Below are positions 15,992 to 24,419 of a stretch of DNA of 34,969 nucleotides, one piece after another (the stretch's first letter is position 1; each line of letters opens with the position of its first letter). The stretch is from JACMRI01 sp043778625 (lineage in GTDB: Bacteria > Bacteroidota > Bacteroidia > UBA4408). Under the pieces are notes generated by a model that had not been told where the DNA came from, ran no database searches, and was given only the letters and a program-made list of their open reading frames with translations. The DNA is taken from contig JAYWFU010000010.1 in the NCBI GenBank assembly GCA_043778625.1, positions 1-34,969 on the forward strand, given 5' to 3'. The translations under genes were made by a program, and so were the position numbers.

Positions 15992-18613
15992 TTACAAATT
16001 CAATAGCTCCTCTTCCAACTGTTTTATCTTGGCTAAGGCATCGTTTTTCTTGTTTGTTTCGTTGGCTATGAGCTCAGGTTTTGCATTGGCTACAAATTTT
16101 TCGTTGTTGAGTTTTGTCATCACGCTAGTTAAGAAACCCTTAGTATATTCTAATTCTTTAGTTAGCTTTTCGCGTTCGGCTACTACATCTACATTACCTG
16201 TTATTGGCACATAAAACGAAATTCCGTTTAACGCCACAGCTATTGCAGTTGCTGGTTTTTCAGTACTGTTAGTTATGGTATCAATATTGGCTAGCTTGGT
16301 TACAACATCTTGCAATACATCGGTAGTTGCGTTAAAATCGTAGGTAATGTTTAGTTTTTCTTTAGGCGAAATTCCTTTGCTATTACGTACGTTACGCAGT
16401 TCGCTTACTAGGTTTTGTGTAAATTCTACCTTAGTTAGTTGTTCGTCATTTACGATACCTGCGGTTGGCCAAGCACTTATAATCATGGCTTCTTGCGTTG
16501 AGCGGGTTTTAATAATGTGCCACAGTTCTTCAGTAACAAATGGCATAAAAGGATGCATTATTTTTAATAAATTTTCAAAATGTGCAATAGCTGCCTTGTA
16601 CGTTGGAGCATCTACCGATGCCGCTTCGCCGTTGGTATAAGTGGGCTTTACCATTTCGAGATACAGGGCGCAGTAGTCGTCCCACACTAATTTGTAGGTA
16701 GTCATTACGGCATCGCTCATACGTAGTTTGTCGTAATGGTCGTTAATTAGTGTAAGTTGTTGATTAAACTTGCTCGCAAACCAATCGTTGGCAACGCTAT
16801 TAATTGCTGGAGTTGGCAAGGTTGCATCTACCTTCCAAGTAGTAATTAAGCGGTAGGCATTCCATATTTTGTTGGTAAAATTTCGGCCTTGTTCGCAGTA
16901 GCTATCATCGTACAACAAATCGTTACCTGCAGGCGAACACATGAGCATGCCTGTACGCACACCATCGGCACCAAATTGCTTAATTAAATCTAATGGGTCG
17001 GGGCTATTGCCAAGCGATTTACTCATTTTTCGCCCTTGCTTGTCGCGCACAATTCCCGTAAGATACACGCGTTTAAATGGCATCTCGCCACGATATTCGT
17101 ACCCAGCCATAACCATACGTGCTACCCAAAAAAACAGTATTTCGGGTGCTGTAACTAAGTCGTTAGTAGGGTAGTAGTAATTAATGTCTTTTCCGTCAGG
17201 ATTTTTAAAACCATCAAACACGCTAATAGGCCACAACCACGAGCTAAACCAAGTGTCAAGCACATCTTCGTCCTGATGAATATCTTGTGTAGATAATCCT
17301 TTATCCGCAAATAATTGTTGCGCTTCAGCTAAGGTATTGCATGCCACAATATCGTTATCAGCATTGTACCATGCAGGTATGCGCTGCCCCCACCACAACT
17401 GTCGGCTAATGCACCAATCATGTACATTTTCCATCCAATGGCGATACGTGTTTTTAAACTTTTCGGGGAACAACTGTATGTTGTCGTTCATTACGTTTTC
17501 TAACGCAGGACCAGCCAAGTTTTCCATTTTTAAAAACCACTGTAATGACAGCTTAGGCTCTATTACAGCATTGGTGCGCTCGCTGTAACCTACCTTGTTT
17601 TTAGTGTTTTCAATTTTAACAACTAGACCTGCTTCGGTAAGGTCTTTAATAATTTGTTTACGGCAAGCAAATCTATCTAAACCCACATACAGCCCAGCAA
17701 CAGGGCTTATTTTTCCCTCGTTGGTAAGTACATCAATAGTTTTGAGTTTGTGTTTTATTCCTAGATTGTAATCGTTAATGTCGTGTGCTGGCGTAACTTT
17801 AAGTACCCCTGTACCAAACTCTACTTCCACATACTCATCGGCAATAACCGTAACGGCACGGTTTACAAGCGGTATCATTACTTGCTTGCCAATAAAGGCT
17901 TTATAGCGTTCGTCAGTAGGGTTAACGCACAGGGCGGTATCGCCCATTATGGTTTCGGGGCGAGTGGTGGCTACGGTTAAAAATTCGGTAGTTGAATCTT
18001 GCAAATAATATTTAATGTACACCAGTTGCGAATCAGCTTCTTTGTGTATTACTTCCTCGTCCGAAAGGGCTGTTAAGCCCTGTGGGTCCCAGTTTACCAT
18101 ACGTACGCCACGGTAAATATGTCCTTTGTTATAGAGATCAATAAATACATCTAACACGGCTTGACTCATATCTTCCTCCATAGTAAAACGGGTACGATCC
18201 CAATCGCACGATGCGCCTAAGGTTTGTAGTTGGGATAGTATTATCCCTCCGTATTTTTCTTTCCATTCAAAGGCATGTTTCAAAAACTCCTCACGAGTTA
18301 AGTCGCTTTTGTTTATACCTTTTTCCTTCAGCATGGCTACTACTTTGGCTTCGGTGGCAATGCTTGCATGGTCGGTGCCGGGTACCCAGCAGGCATTTTT
18401 GCCTTGCATACGTGCCTTGCGTACTAACACATCTTGTATGGTATTGTTAAGCATGTGACCCATGTGTAGCACGCCCGTAACATTGGGCGGAGGTATTACT
18501 ATGGTGTAGGGCTCACGCTCATCAGGGGTTGATTTAAAATACTTATTGGTTAACCAGTAGTTATACCAACGGTTTTCGGCAGTTGCCCAATCAAAGTTTT
18601 TTGCTAATTCCAT
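15992..18613 (-). CDS. valS: Valyl-tRNA synthetase
   Basis: 873-aa class I aminoacyl-tRNA synthetase charging tRNA-Val. PPPNVTGVLHMGH (41-53) carries the HIGH signature (HMGH), and GRKMSKSLGN (about 526-535) carries KMSKS. The editing-domain segment TVATTRPETIMGDTALCV and the catalytic-core text DVLDTWFSSWLWP and PEILFFWVARM are intact. The C-terminus is a coiled coil (EREKLTKELEYTKGFLTSVM ... KIKQLEEELLNL), the arm characteristic of ValS. The length fits the bacterial family. The ATG at 18613 gives the usual N-terminus. It lies 51 bp downstream of the methyltransferase gene on the same strand, but the functions are unrelated. Confidence 0.97.
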   Translation of the reverse strand: MELAKNFDWATAENRWYNYWLTNKYFKSTPDEREPYTIVIPPPNVTGVLHMGHMLNNTIQDVLVRKARMQGKNACWVPGTDHASIATEAKVVAMLKEKGINKSDLTREEFLKHAFEWKEKYGGIILSQLQTLGASCDWDRTRFTMEEDMSQAVLDVFIDLYNKGHIYRGVRMVNWDPQGLTALSDEEVIHKEADSQLVYIKYYLQDSTTEFLTVATTRPETIMGDTALCVNPTDERYKAFIGKQVMIPLVNRAVTVIADEYVEVEFGTGVLKVTPAHDINDYNLGIKHKLKTIDVLTNEGKISPVAGLYVGLDRFACRKQIIKDLTEAGLVVKIENTKNKVGYSERTNAVIEPKLSLQWFLKMENLAGPALENVMNDNIQLFPEKFKNTYRHWMENVHDWCISRQLWWGQRIPAWYNADNDIVACNTLAEAQQLFADKGLSTQDIHQDEDVLDTWFSSWLWPISVFDGFKNPDGKDINYYYPTNDLVTAPEILFFWVARMVMAGYEYRGEMPFKRVYLTGIVRDKQGRKMSKSLGNSPDPLDLIKQFGADGVRTGMLMCSPAGNDLLYDDSYCEQGRNFTNKIWNAYRLITTWKVDATLPTPAINSVANDWFASKFNQQLTLINDHYDKLRMSDAVMTTYKLVWDDYCALYLEMVKPTYTNGEAASVDAPTYKAAIAHFENLLKIMHPFMPFVTEELWHIIKTRSTQEAMIISAWPTAGIVNDEQLTKVEFTQNLVSELRNVRNSKGISPKEKLNITYDFNATTDVLQDVVTKLANIDTITNSTEKPATAIAVALNGISFYVPITGNVDVVAEREKLTKELEYTKGFLTSVMTKLNNEKFVANAKPELIANETNKKNDALAKIKQLEEELLNL

Positions 18614-18664
18614 GTAGTGTGGGTGTTATTTTTATTAGTGCGAATTTAGAATAAACAAATAAAT

Positions 18665-21151
18665 TTATTCTTTTAAAAACTCATATTCATACACTTTTGG
18701 TGCTATTGTATTAGCAAGATTATTGAGTTGTTCACGCAGGTTACTAATTAGTTGAGTATAAGTTGGGTCTGTACTTTTTGTATTCATTCGTCCCTTATCA
18801 TTACGGCCTTGAAAGTACTCTCGTATGTCGTAAAAACTTGCATTTACATTATACATACAATCTCCGTGCGACGGAAATTTTTGTGCGTGATAATATGTCC
18901 AAAGCTCACGTCCTGCATCAAATACATCGGTAGCTTCGCTTGAAAATTTTAATGGTATTTGATAATGTAGTTCGGGTTCACTCACTATAAATAAATCAGA
19001 GGCATTAGGATTATTAGGATTATTAGGATTTATTTTTCCTTGTATGAAATCAGTCATAAAATTGCTTGCAAATTTTTCTTTAGCATTTACTTGTTGTTCA
19101 GTAAAAGGTAGCCAATTATTAATCCCCAGTTTTGAGGAAATACGGTTTTGCCCATGAAAAATTGCGTAACTCAAACAATCATTCTGAAACTCTTTATCTT
19201 TTTTCCAACTTTCATTTGGATATAAAAATTGATCCCTATCATTAAGCCAAGTAGGTTTAATACTAAAGCGTGCAGAGAAATAAATACAACCCTGCAATAA
19301 GTTTTTAAAATTATAAGAATAATAATTATTGTGGCGAGAACCTGCGTTGTTAGTGATATTTAAAAATTTATTATTTTGAAAATCAGGTGTGGGATTTTCC
19401 ATAAACCCAATACTAGGACTATCGCTAGTGTCAAATGATTTAACCCATTTATTAATACTTTTGGGCAATACCCCATAAAAATATTTTTTACCAAGATGCT
19501 CGACTGTTTTGCTATATACTTTAGTATTAATTTTTTTTATTTTAGTTTTTGCGTCCAAGCTCCAAATTGTAAAACCAATAGGGAAAGTGCCTTTTACATT
19601 ATCAAATGTATTGGCGGGGACTATAAATCCATCTAGATATTTTGCCAAAAAATATTCTTTAAATTTTATAAAATTACTGCCTTGTATAAATTTTAATTTA
19701 GAAAACTGTGCTAAAGTAGCATTAGGTATTTTTTCGTAAATTTTCGCCATAAACAATGCAAAAATTTCATTAGAAGCATTCCCTATTCTTAAATTATAGT
19801 ATTCGTTAATTTTATTATTTGTAGCAACTCCACCCTTATTTTCTCCTGTACCACTTACAGTTCTAGCTGTTGTAGCCTCCGCATAAGGCGGATTAATATA
19901 AATTACAAGTTTTTTACGTTTCTCTTCATCGTTAATAATATCTTGTAATGCTTGTGGTAACTTAGTAAAATCATCGTTCAAAAAATCAAATTGAAACACG
20001 TGGTTTTGCAATAAGTTTGCTCCGTTAGTAATACGGTCGTGCATTACGTTTACGTCAGCTTGGTCTAAGGTGCTTGCCCATATATTATACTTGTTAGTAA
20101 GTCCAGCCAATAAGTTGCCTGTACCCGCGGCACAGTCCCACACGTAGTATTCGTCTTGCCAGTTTTTACCCAATACATCAGCCAAATATTTTTGCGAAAG
20201 TTCTACCCATTGGCGTGGCGTAAAAAACGCTCCTTTGCGCTCCCGTATGTCCTGTGGCACTAGCAAATCTCTGCGCTCAATAATGTAGTTATGGAACTCG
20301 TTTATAGGCGGGCGTTTGTAACGTTTCCAAAACTGCTCGTAAGCTTTTTTATCAGTAAATTCTATCGTTGCGTTAAACAACGATTTTAAATTTTCTTTCG
20401 CAATTTGATAATGTCCGTTTCTAAACACTACAAACAACTCTTCTTTTAACGGAGTATCATCGTCAGTTGTTGCAGTATCGTGGTCGTCCACAAACAAGTC
20501 TGCTAAATAGAAATCACTATCTACTATGTTTTGTTTTTTGCCTTCTGCAAAATCGAAATTGATGAGTGGTTTCACCACATCAAGCCAACGTAAGTAAATA
20601 GGCACAAAGTTGTTTTTGTCTATTTGTATTTTTCCACTTTCGGTACCCTTAGCAATGTTGTTTTTAATAAAGAATTTTAACTCCGCATCGTCTTTACCAA
20701 ATTGATATTCGTACTTATCCGTTTTTAAAATAGTTTTAATTAACGTGTGTATTTCTTTAAACTCTTTGCTTTCGTGGTTGCTTGCGGTTACGTTCCAGTT
20801 AAAATCGTTTTTAAAAAACAGGTGTTGTATTTTTTCGTAGGGTACAAAAGCAATCTTCACAAAATCAAAAGCACCCAAAAACGCAGGCGGTAGATTTTTG
20901 TCAAAAGTTCGGGCTTTACCTATTGTTAATATAAGTTGTGCAAACATAGCGATGAGCTCGAAATTGCCAGTTTTAGCTTCAGCCCACAGCAGAGAATGAT
21001 CCTCTGAAAATTGTTGCTGTTGTTTATTGTCGTTTTTTATTACAACAGTAAAATCAACATTGCCCACAATTTTTGAGCAATCATAGTCCGCAAAATAGTC
21101 TTGTGCTACTTTGTTTTTAAGCTCTTCCTCTCTAATGTTTTGATAAATCAT
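18665..21151 (-). CDS. Fused nuclease/N6-adenine DNA methyltransferase (type IIG-like restriction-modification protein)
   Basis: 828 aa. N-terminal part: VDFTVVI (32-38, Asp33) followed by LLWAEAKTGN (54-63, Glu58-x-Lys60), the layout of a PD-(D/E)xK nuclease site. Methyltransferase: KGAFFTP (306-312), DCAAGTGNLLAG (339-350, SAM-binding motif I) and NPPY (420-423, the adenine-N6 catalytic motif IV). The C-terminal ~350 residues could contain target recognition (aromatic/Asn-rich, e.g. GSRHNNYYSYNFKNLL). This order, nuclease-MTase-specificity in one chain, is that of type IIG enzymes, which modify and cut DNA. No separate S or R subunit lies nearby. A short NPN repeat (DNA 19004-19030) sits in a linker. 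Methyltransferase is certain from motifs; the nuclease assignment is a motif-level inference. Confidence 0.82.
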   Translation of the reverse strand: MIYQNIREEELKNKVAQDYFADYDCSKIVGNVDFTVVIKNDNKQQQQFSEDHSLLWAEAKTGNFELIAMFAQLILTIGKARTFDKNLPPAFLGAFDFVKIAFVPYEKIQHLFFKNDFNWNVTASNHESKEFKEIHTLIKTILKTDKYEYQFGKDDAELKFFIKNNIAKGTESGKIQIDKNNFVPIYLRWLDVVKPLINFDFAEGKKQNIVDSDFYLADLFVDDHDTATTDDDTPLKEELFVVFRNGHYQIAKENLKSLFNATIEFTDKKAYEQFWKRYKRPPINEFHNYIIERRDLLVPQDIRERKGAFFTPRQWVELSQKYLADVLGKNWQDEYYVWDCAAGTGNLLAGLTNKYNIWASTLDQADVNVMHDRITNGANLLQNHVFQFDFLNDDFTKLPQALQDIINDEEKRKKLVIYINPPYAEATTARTVSGTGENKGGVATNNKINEYYNLRIGNASNEIFALFMAKIYEKIPNATLAQFSKLKFIQGSNFIKFKEYFLAKYLDGFIVPANTFDNVKGTFPIGFTIWSLDAKTKIKKINTKVYSKTVEHLGKKYFYGVLPKSINKWVKSFDTSDSPSIGFMENPTPDFQNNKFLNITNNAGSRHNNYYSYNFKNLLQGCIYFSARFSIKPTWLNDRDQFLYPNESWKKDKEFQNDCLSYAIFHGQNRISSKLGINNWLPFTEQQVNAKEKFASNFMTDFIQGKINPNNPNNPNASDLFIVSEPELHYQIPLKFSSEATDVFDAGRELWTYYHAQKFPSHGDCMYNVNASFYDIREYFQGRNDKGRMNTKSTDPTYTQLISNLREQLNNLANTIAPKVYEYEFLKE
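19004..19030. repeat. Three perfect 9-bp tandem repeats inside the methyltransferase gene
   Basis: ATTAGGATT occurs three times in a row and encodes the Asn-Pro-Asn repeat before the final ~110 residues. Because the unit is 9 bp, changes in copy number would alter linker length without a frameshift. Confidence 0.9.
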
Positions 21152-21264
21152 TGCGTTATTTTTTGAAGCGTTATACTCCCTTGTTACTTAGGGCAATTTG
21201 GCTTTATTTCATAAAGGATTGACGCAAGACTTTAGTGCAGTATACTATTATAATTATTTATTAA

Positions 21265-21516
21265 TTACGCTTCGGTAATTTCAATAGTGTATTCCTCCAT
21301 AATTTGGTTACATAATAGTTTTTTACAGGCATCGTCAGCGGCTTGTGTAGCAAGGGCTTTGGTGTCAGCTGTAATTTCTAATGTAATATGTTTGCCTATG
21401 CGCACGTTGTGTATTTGTGGCAAACCAATGTTGGTCATACTTGCGGTTATGGCTTTGCCTTGTGGGTCTAACAGGGCTTTGTGAGGCATAATGTTAATGT
21501 GTGCTGTGTAGTTCAT
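21265..21516 (-). CDS. purS: Phosphoribosylformylglycinamidine synthase subunit PurS
   Basis: 83-aa small subunit that bridges PurL and PurQ in the FGAM synthase complex, the fourth step of purine synthesis. The family landmarks are present: LLDPQGKAI (15-23), GLPQIHNVRIGKHITLEI (about 31-48) and the C-terminal CKKLLCNQIMEEYTIEI. The size is typical. No purL or purQ is in the window, so it is detached from its partners. Its presence implies that the organism uses the small-PurL three-subunit enzyme rather than the single large PurL; this follows from family knowledge, not from other genes here. A -7 promoter element lies about 55 bp upstream. Confidence 0.93.
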   Translation of the reverse strand: MNYTAHINIMPHKALLDPQGKAITASMTNIGLPQIHNVRIGKHITLEITADTKALATQAADDACKKLLCNQIMEEYTIEITEA

Positions 21517-21568
21517 TGGGTGTATTTGTTAGTAGTTAATAACTAAAATGAGAATTGAATCATTATTG

Positions 21569-21576
21569 CAAACATA
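21569..21576 (-). promoter_or_regulatory. Probable -7 promoter element for purS
   Basis: On the minus strand this reads TATGTTTG, an exact match to the Bacteroidetes -7 box TAnnTTTG, 53 bp upstream of the purS ATG. No TTG was found at the ideal -33 spacing. The 243-bp gap 21517-21759 otherwise shows no gene. Confidence 0.4.
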
Positions 21577-21759
21577 ACAGTTTTATGTTTTAATAACGCT
21601 TGGGTGTTATCTTAATTGGTACAAAAATTTATAAATACATGCAGAAATATTTTTTCAGCAAGTAGTAGAGTCGTTTATGCTCGTTTTTAATTGTGGATAC
21701 TATTTTTTGTTCAAAAAATTATACTTTACACTACTGAATTAAGTGGTTGTTATGAGCAA

Positions 21760-22380
21760 TTAAAAATAATACGGCGCGGATAGTTCAAATACAGGGTGAT
21801 AATGCTCTTTTTTGAAAGTTTTTAATAACCCATCTGAGTAAAGCCTAACTAATATTATACCTGTTCCTTTTTGAATTATAATATCATTAAATTTATAGTC
21901 GTTGGTCAAAAAAGCATTTGTCACATGCTTTCTTTCCGTACCAACTAAAGTATCTAATTGTGTTACAGAAATTTTCTTCTTAGTATCAAACAACCAAATT
22001 TTATAACTAAATTGAAATAATGAATCTTCATTATTCATTTTGAGAAAACTTATTGAGTTCAGTTCTATTGTTGGAGTATATCTTTTTTGTGTAGAGTAAA
22101 ATTTAATGCGGCTTGTCCAACCTTCCCTTTGCAACGAATCAAGGAAATAATTAATATTACGACTATTGGAGACTCTAAATTCTTTCACATCGCATTTATT
22201 ATTATAATTTAAACTTTTTGTTATTAAATAAAACTTATGATACCCATTTTTTCCTAATAGGCTCATAGAGAAACTCAACCACTGATTGGTCTTTTTATTA
22301 ACTAAATCAAAATTTCTTGGCTTACCAAAAATGACACTAGAAAAAATTAATAAAACAGTAGCCGTTATTGTTGCTCTCAT
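21760..22380 (-). CDS. Secreted protein of unknown function
   Basis: 206 aa, not recognised. It begins with a signal-peptide-like segment (MRATITATVLLIFSSVIFGK) and is then Lys/Asn/Tyr-rich with predominantly beta-type text (e.g. FQFSYKIWLFDTKKKISVTQ, IILVRLYSDGLL), ending SAPYYF. No cysteine pattern, zinc site or sorting domain is visible. Lys/Asn content is noticeably higher than in neighbouring housekeeping genes, which may mean lineage-specific or acquired origin. It lies 36 bp downstream of accA on the same strand and may be read from the nuoG-accA promoter. It is likely exported to the periplasm; nothing further can be said. Confidence 0.6.
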   Translation of the reverse strand: MRATITATVLLIFSSVIFGKPRNFDLVNKKTNQWLSFSMSLLGKNGYHKFYLITKSLNYNNKCDVKEFRVSNSRNINYFLDSLQREGWTSRIKFYSTQKRYTPTIELNSISFLKMNNEDSLFQFSYKIWLFDTKKKISVTQLDTLVGTERKHVTNAFLTNDYKFNDIIIQKGTGIILVRLYSDGLLKTFKKEHYHPVFELSAPYYF

Positions 22381-22416
22381 TAAATAATAATATCAATTCC
22401 TTAGCAAAATGATTTT

Positions 22417-23370
22417 TTACTCCACCACCACACCCATATTACAAAACTTATCAATACGTTGGTTCACACGTACGTCGGCAGGTATAGCGTCTAGTTCTTT
22501 AAGGTAACTTATGATGTGTTGCTTTACTATTTGATGTGCCTCGTCAATATTGTTGTGCGCTCCACCAATAGGTTCGGGTATTACGGCATCCACTAATTTA
22601 TTGGCAAGCATATCAGCAGGAGTAAGTTTTAGTGCAGTAGCTGCGGTTTCTTTATTGTCCCAGTTGCGCCATAATATAGACGAGCACGACTCTGGCGAAA
22701 TAACCGAATACCAAGTATTTTCGAGCATACACACCTTATCTCCCACGCCAATACCTAAGGCTCCGCCCGATGCACCTTCGCCCAGTATAATACATATTAC
22801 GGGCACTTTAAGTTGCGCCATTTCAAATATGTTGCGGGCTATGGCTTCGCCTTGCCCACGTTCTTCGGCCTCTAGTCCTGGGTACGCACCAGGGGTATCA
22901 ATAAAAGTTACAATGGGTTTGTTAAAACGTTCCGCTAATTTAAACAAACGTAAAGCTTTACGGTAGCCCTCAGGGTTAGCCATACCAAACCTACGTATTT
23001 GACGCATTTTGGTATTGATGCCTTTTTGCTGACCTACAAACATTACGGTACGGCCATCAATTTGCCCAAAACCACCTACCATTGCCTTGTCGTCGCCTAC
23101 AGTGCGGTCGCCGTGCAGTTCCATAAACGTATTATCGCTTACGGCATTCATGTAGCTTAGCGTGTAAGGGCGGTCGGGGTGGCGACTTGCCTGTACACGT
23201 TGCCAAGGCGTAAGGTTAGCATATATGGTTTTGCGGGTTTCAATTATTTTTTGTTCCAGCTCAGCAATACCAGCACTTACATCAACTTTAGTTTTTTCGG
23301 CAGTTTCGTTGAGTTGTTCTAACTGTTCAACTAATAATTGTATGGGTTTTTCAAATTCTAAATAGGTCAT
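22417..23370 (-). CDS. accA: Acetyl-CoA carboxylase carboxyltransferase subunit alpha
   Basis: 317 aa, the usual length. Works with AccD to transfer the carboxyl group from biotin to acetyl-CoA, the committed step of fatty acid synthesis. The N-terminal helical segment contains the family's YANLTPWQRVQ and ASRHPDRPYTLSY. The crotonase-fold core carries DGRTVMFVGQQKG, FGMANPEGYRKALRLF, TFIDTPGAYPGLEAEERGQG, the oxyanion-type ILGEGASGGALGI and SVISPESCSSILWR. All expected blocks are present. The ATG is 11 bp after the nuoG stop, implying translation from a common mRNA. accD is not in the window, as in most bacteria. Confidence 0.97.
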   Translation of the reverse strand: MTYLEFEKPIQLLVEQLEQLNETAEKTKVDVSAGIAELEQKIIETRKTIYANLTPWQRVQASRHPDRPYTLSYMNAVSDNTFMELHGDRTVGDDKAMVGGFGQIDGRTVMFVGQQKGINTKMRQIRRFGMANPEGYRKALRLFKLAERFNKPIVTFIDTPGAYPGLEAEERGQGEAIARNIFEMAQLKVPVICIILGEGASGGALGIGVGDKVCMLENTWYSVISPESCSSILWRNWDNKETAATALKLTPADMLANKLVDAVIPEPIGGAHNNIDEAHQIVKQHIISYLKELDAIPADVRVNQRIDKFCNMGVVVE

Positions 23371-23381
23371 TGCGTGTGTAG

Positions 23382-24362
23382 TTATTTAGTTATTTGTAAG
23401 GTTTGTTTTTCGAGTAACATTTTTTTTACGCTTGCATTCATTTGATGCAAGTTAGTATAATGATTTTGAGATATTACGGAGTTACTTTCAATAGCACGAG
23501 GTCCTTCAATAGTCCATTGCGCTACGTCTTTACTATCAAAACGGCACGTATTACAAATAAATTCGTCTACCTCGCCATACTTATCTTTACGACCTGTAAC
23601 TCTAATAATTTCAGTTCCTTTTTGCCATACTACGGCTTTGCCACTACACTTGGTACAGTTGCGGTGGGCATCCATTGGTTTAAGAAACCACACACGGTTA
23701 GCAAAGCGTGCCGTACGGTCGGTTAGCGCACCCACAGGGCACACATCAATTACGTTACCACTAAAGTCGTTATCAATAGCTTGTTCAATATAAGTTGAAA
23801 TTTCGGCATGATCACCACGGTTAATTATACCATGCACACGTCCGTTAGTAATTTGGTTAGCGGTATATACACAACGATAGCAAAGTATGCAACGGTTCAT
23901 GTGTAGTTTAATTTTTTCGCCAATATCAATTACATCAAACGTACGGCGTTCAAACTCGTAGCGGGTTCGTTGCAAGCCGTGTTCGTAGCCAAGGTCTTGT
24001 AGGTGGCACTCGCCTGCTTGGTCGCACACGGGACAATCTAATGGGTGATTAATTAACAAAAATTCTACCACACCACGGCGTGCCTCCAACACTTCGGGGC
24101 TGGTAATGTTTTGTACCACCATTCCGTCTTGCACAGGTGTAGAGCACGATACCACTAGCTTAGGCATAGGGCGAGGGTCTTTGGTAGAACCTGCACTTAC
24201 TTTAACTAAGCAAGTACGGCACTTACCCCCACTACCTTTGAGTTTGCTATAATAGCACATAGCAGGTGGTACGCTTGGCCCGCCCATCATGCGGGCTGCA
24301 TTAAGTATGGTTGTTCCGTCCGGAACTTCTATTTCAATGTTATCAATGGTTACTTTTGCCAT
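23382..24362 (-). CDS. nuoG: NADH-quinone oxidoreductase subunit G, short form (iron-sulfur domain only)
   Basis: 326 aa. Carries electrons through complex I iron-sulfur clusters. Ligand sets are visible: a plant-type [2Fe-2S] cluster (Cys36, 48, 51, 73), a His-ligated [4Fe-4S] cluster (His106, Cys110, 113, 119, from NHPLDCPVCDQAGECHLQDL) and a further [4Fe-4S] cluster (Cys158, 161, 164, 208). The start of the next domain is present (CTKC, CNTC at about 236-272), but the large molybdopterin-type domain of typical NuoG is absent. Short forms of this kind occur in Bacteroidetes, so this is probably natural. No other nuo gene is nearby; it pairs instead with accA. A -7 box at 24388-24395 fits a promoter for nuoG-accA. 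Confidence 0.85.
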   Translation of the reverse strand: MAKVTIDNIEIEVPDGTTILNAARMMGGPSVPPAMCYYSKLKGSGGKCRTCLVKVSAGSTKDPRPMPKLVVSCSTPVQDGMVVQNITSPEVLEARRGVVEFLLINHPLDCPVCDQAGECHLQDLGYEHGLQRTRYEFERRTFDVIDIGEKIKLHMNRCILCYRCVYTANQITNGRVHGIINRGDHAEISTYIEQAIDNDFSGNVIDVCPVGALTDRTARFANRVWFLKPMDAHRNCTKCSGKAVVWQKGTEIIRVTGRKDKYGEVDEFICNTCRFDSKDVAQWTIEGPRAIESNSVISQNHYTNLHQMNASVKKMLLEKQTLQITK

Positions 24363-24387
24363 TTGTAAGGGTTTTGTATAAGATGCA

Positions 24388-24395
24388 CAAATTTA
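24388..24395 (-). promoter_or_regulatory. Probable -7 promoter element for nuoG-accA
   Basis: The minus strand reads TAAATTTG, an exact TAnnTTTG match, 26 bp upstream of the nuoG ATG and within the 57-bp gap after the peptidase gene. A leader of about 20 nt is implied. No good -33 TTG at 19-20 nt. Confidence 0.4.
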
Positions 24396-24419
24396 TAAAT
24401 TACTTTGGTAAAATTGTAA

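Noticed and set aside
18665..21151. BREX PglX or type I HsdM
   Set aside because: Too short for PglX, no BREX neighbours, and no adjacent S or R subunit as in type I systems.
22550..22966. 138-aa plus-strand ORF
   Set aside because: Antisense shadow of conserved accA blocks.
23382..24362. nuoG as a frameshifted or truncated pseudogene
   Set aside because: accA begins 11 bp after its stop with no leftover molybdopterin-domain coding, and short NuoG forms are known in Bacteroidetes.
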